Shown in pieces: positions 37,153 to 39,019 of a DNA stretch of 39,019 nt. This DNA comes from an uncultured Pseudomonadota bacterium (GTDB lineage: Bacteria; Myxococcota_A; UBA796; GCA-2862545), in the NCBI GenBank assembly GCA_903897935.1, contig CAIUDO010000360.1, positions 1-39,019 on the forward strand. Direction: 5' to 3'. Made by a program: the position numbers and the translations under genes. Each line of letters opens with the position of its first letter. The stretch's first letter is position 1. The notes below the pieces were generated by a model, which worked only from the letters and a program-made list of their open reading frames with translations, ran no database searches and was not told where the DNA came from.

Positions 37153-38775
37153 CTAGCCGAGGAAGGGGTATCGCCAGGAGGTGGGTGGAACGAACGTCTC
37201 TTTGATGGTGCGCGACGACGTCCAGCGGCGCAGGTTCGCCGGGCTGCCGGCCTTGTCGTTCGTGCCCGACGCGCGGCCGCCGCCGAACGGCTGCTGGCCG
37301 ACGACCGCGCCCGTCGGCTTGTCGTTTACGTAGAAGTTGCCGGCCGCATACCGCAGCGCGCGCGTGGCCTCGGCGACGACCCGGCGGTCGTTCGCGAACA
37401 CCGCGCCGGTCAACGCGTACGGGCTGGTGGTGTCGACGAGGGTGAGGGCGTCCGACCACCGGGCGTCGTCGTACACGAACGCCGTCACGATGGGGCCGAA
37501 GATCTCCTCGGCCATCAACCGGTGCTTCGGGTCGTCGACGCGCACGAACGTGGGGCGGATGAACCAGCCCACCGAGCCGTCCGACGTGCCGCCCGCGACG
37601 ACCTCACCTTCGGCCCGCGCCACGCCGAGCCACGCGTCGTGCTTGCGGAACGCGCGGCCGTCGATGACGGCGGACACGAAGTTGGAGAAGTCACGTGGAT
37701 CCCCCTGCTTCATCTCGGCGAGCCCTGCGGCGACCTGGTCGCGCACCGCCGGCCACAACGACGCCGGCAGGTACACGCGGCTCGCCGCCGAGCACTTCTG
37801 GCCCTGGTACTCGAACCCGCCGCGCAAGATCGCGACCGCCACCGCCGTCGGATCCGCCGACGGGTGGGCCAGGATGAAGTCCTTGCCGCCCGTCTCGCCC
37901 ACGAGGCGCGGGTACTGACGATAGTTTGCGATCGAAGCGCCGATGTGCGACCACATCCGCTGAAAGACGCCCGTGGAGCCCGTGAAGTGCACCCCGGCGA
38001 GCTCGGGGCGCGCGATCAGCAGGTCACCGACCTCGGCGCCGTGGCCGTTCACCATGTTGATGACGCCGGGCGGCATTCCGGCCTGCTCGAGCAGCCGAAG
38101 CAGGTGCCAGCACGCGAGCACCGAGGTGGTCGCTGGCTTCCAGACGACGGTGTTGCCCATCAACGCGGGCGCCGTGGGCAGGTTGAGCGCGATGCTCGTG
38201 AAGTTGAACGGCGCGACCGCGAGCACGAACCCGTCGAGCGGGCGGTGCTCGAGGCGGTTCCACGACCCGGTCGGGCTGACGGGGGGCTGCTCCCCGTAGA
38301 TCTCCTGCGCGTACGCCGGGTTGAAGCGCCAGAAGTCGACGAGCTCGCACGCCGAGTCGATCTCGGCCTGATGCACCGTCTTGCCCTGGCCGAGCATCGT
38401 GGCGGCGTTGACGACGTCGCGCCACGGGCCGGCGAGCAGCTCCGCGCACCGGAGCATCCACGCGACGCGCTCCTCCCAAGGGAGCTCCGACCACTCGCGG
38501 CGGGCGTGCTCCGCGGCGTCCACCGCGGCGTTCACCTCGTCGGGGCCCGCGAGGTGCACCCGCGCGAGCACGTGGCCGTGCGCGGCGGGCATCGTGACGT
38601 CGACGGTGCGCCCGGTGAACACGTGGCGACCGTCGATCACGCAGGGGATCTCTTCGATGACGGACGCCTGCCGGTCCAGCTCGCGCGCGAGGCGCTCGCG
38701 CTCGACGCTGCCTGGGGCGTACGCGCGCACCGGCTCGTTGACGGGCGCCGGGACGGCGAATCGACCGAGTGACAA
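37153..38775 (-). CDS. pruA: L-glutamate gamma-semialdehyde (1-pyrroline-5-carboxylate) dehydrogenase
   Basis: The protein has 540 aa. The TTG at 38775 has a perfect GGAGG five bases upstream and gives the N-terminus LSLGRFAVPAPVNEPVRAYAPGS, matching ALDH4-type enzymes. An ATG at 38850 would add an unlikely leader. The catalytic base is Glu294 (GETGGKDF) and the nucleophile is Cys328 (YQGQKCSAASR), 34 residues apart as in aldehyde dehydrogenases. APFNFTSIALN, WKPATTSVL, FTGSTGVFQRMW, EEIFGPIVTAFVY and QQPFGGGRASGTNDKAG are the cofactor- and substrate-loop motifs of the glutamate-semialdehyde subfamily. It makes glutamate from P5C with NAD+, the second step of proline breakdown. No proline dehydrogenase gene is adjacent. 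First gene of a four-gene operon. Confidence 0.93.
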   Translation of the reverse strand: MSLGRFAVPAPVNEPVRAYAPGSVERERLARELDRQASVIEEIPCVIDGRHVFTGRTVDVTMPAAHGHVLARVHLAGPDEVNAAVDAAEHARREWSELPWEERVAWMLRCAELLAGPWRDVVNAATMLGQGKTVHQAEIDSACELVDFWRFNPAYAQEIYGEQPPVSPTGSWNRLEHRPLDGFVLAVAPFNFTSIALNLPTAPALMGNTVVWKPATTSVLACWHLLRLLEQAGMPPGVINMVNGHGAEVGDLLIARPELAGVHFTGSTGVFQRMWSHIGASIANYRQYPRLVGETGGKDFILAHPSADPTAVAVAILRGGFEYQGQKCSAASRVYLPASLWPAVRDQVAAGLAEMKQGDPRDFSNFVSAVIDGRAFRKHDAWLGVARAEGEVVAGGTSDGSVGWFIRPTFVRVDDPKHRLMAEEIFGPIVTAFVYDDARWSDALTLVDTTSPYALTGAVFANDRRVVAEATRALRYAAGNFYVNDKPTGAVVGQQPFGGGRASGTNDKAGSPANLRRWTSSRTIKETFVPPTSWRYPFLG

Positions 38776-38780
38776 CGGGT

Positions 38781-38785
38781 CCTCC
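38781..38785 (-). promoter_or_regulatory. pruA: Ribosome binding site setting a TTG start for pruA
   Basis: GGAGG sits five bases before the TTG at 38775. It decides the start against upstream ATG/GTG codons in the same frame. Confidence 0.6.
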
Positions 38786-38907
38786 ACGGTAACGCGCGGA
38801 TCCAAGGACGGACGATCCGGCGGTCTGGGGGTTAACCGGGCGCCGCTCATCGTGGCAGACGCCCCACCGGCACGCCACACGTTGTACGATGGTGGCGCGG
38901 GGTCGTC

Positions 38908-39019
38908 GTGGACCAGACGTACATGTTGCTTGTTGCCGTCCTTGCCGCGCTGCTGGTGCTGGCGGCCATCGGGTTCGGGCTCATCTTGTTCTCGTTCTTC
39001 CTCATGATGCAGGCGAAGA
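38908..39019 (+). CDS. Start of a small membrane protein (cut by right edge)
   Basis: A frame opens at GTG 38908 (VDQTYMLLVAVL..) and stays open to the window end, 37 codons. It encodes a single hydrophobic helix (residues about 6-33) rich in Leu/Ala/Phe. It is divergent from pruA, 132 bases away. The Shine-Dalgarno is weak (GGGG about six bases upstream); ATG at 38923 is an alternative. Function unknown. Confidence 0.4.
   Translation, partial: MDQTYMLLVAVLAALLVLAAIGFGLILFSFFLMMQAK

Overview
This is a chromosome segment of about 39 kb with very high G+C content, coding on almost every base. It most likely comes from a member of the Myxococcota (the former Deltaproteobacteria). The evidence is an abundance of secreted lipoproteins, a lipoprotein with a long Asp-X dipeptide linker, a MopE-type Asp/Cys metal-binding repeat protein, a matrixin protease with a C-terminal tail resembling MYXO-CTERM, and many GTG/TTG starts. 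I see no tRNA, rRNA, insertion sequence, phage gene or CRISPR array, so it looks like ordinary chromosome with an accessory, cell-surface flavour. Twelve of the 30 genes carry a lipobox, and most of the other non-cytoplasmic products are outer-membrane barrels or signal-peptide proteins.

Layout. (1) 1-1443, minus: a secreted MopE-repeat protein cut by the left edge. (2) 1524-8106, plus: six genes, all overlapping, coding for RDD, SpoIIM, a polytopic membrane protein, a DUF4350-like protein with a Cys-rich ectodomain, a MoxR ATPase and a DUF58 protein. (3) 8230-13333, plus: an Ig-repeat/outer-membrane-barrel fusion, a D-lactate dehydrogenase-type flavoprotein and an Ig-like lipoprotein. (4) 22429-13369, minus: two OB-fold-like lipoproteins, an outer-membrane barrel, a lamin-tail lipoprotein, a degenerate PLD lipoprotein, an active-looking PLD plus lamin-tail lipoprotein, the Asp-X lipoprotein and one more lipoprotein. 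(5) 22673-24163, plus: a zinc-ribbon/pseudokinase/PP2C fusion. (6) 28644-24171, minus: a secreted protein, a matrixin metalloprotease and a sulfatase-fold lipoprotein, behind a good sigma70-like promoter. (7) 28921-33550, plus: a TonB-dependent receptor with two lipoproteins. (8) 38775-33594, minus: P5C dehydrogenase, a second sulfatase-fold lipoprotein, TtcA and a CCA-adding enzyme. (9) The right edge holds the start of a small membrane protein on the plus strand.

The most interesting unit is region 4. Lamin-tail domains, OB-folds and a phosphodiesterase domain, which in known bacterial extracellular nucleases sit in one polypeptide, are here spread over adjacent lipoproteins next to an outer-membrane barrel. 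I infer a surface-anchored phosphodiester- or nucleic-acid-processing assembly. Other points of note are the pseudokinase-PP2C fusion, the two 'sulfatases' with Thr where the formylglycine Cys/Ser should be, and the coupling of tRNA maturation genes to a sulfatase-fold lipoprotein. All functions are read from sequence motifs without database searches.
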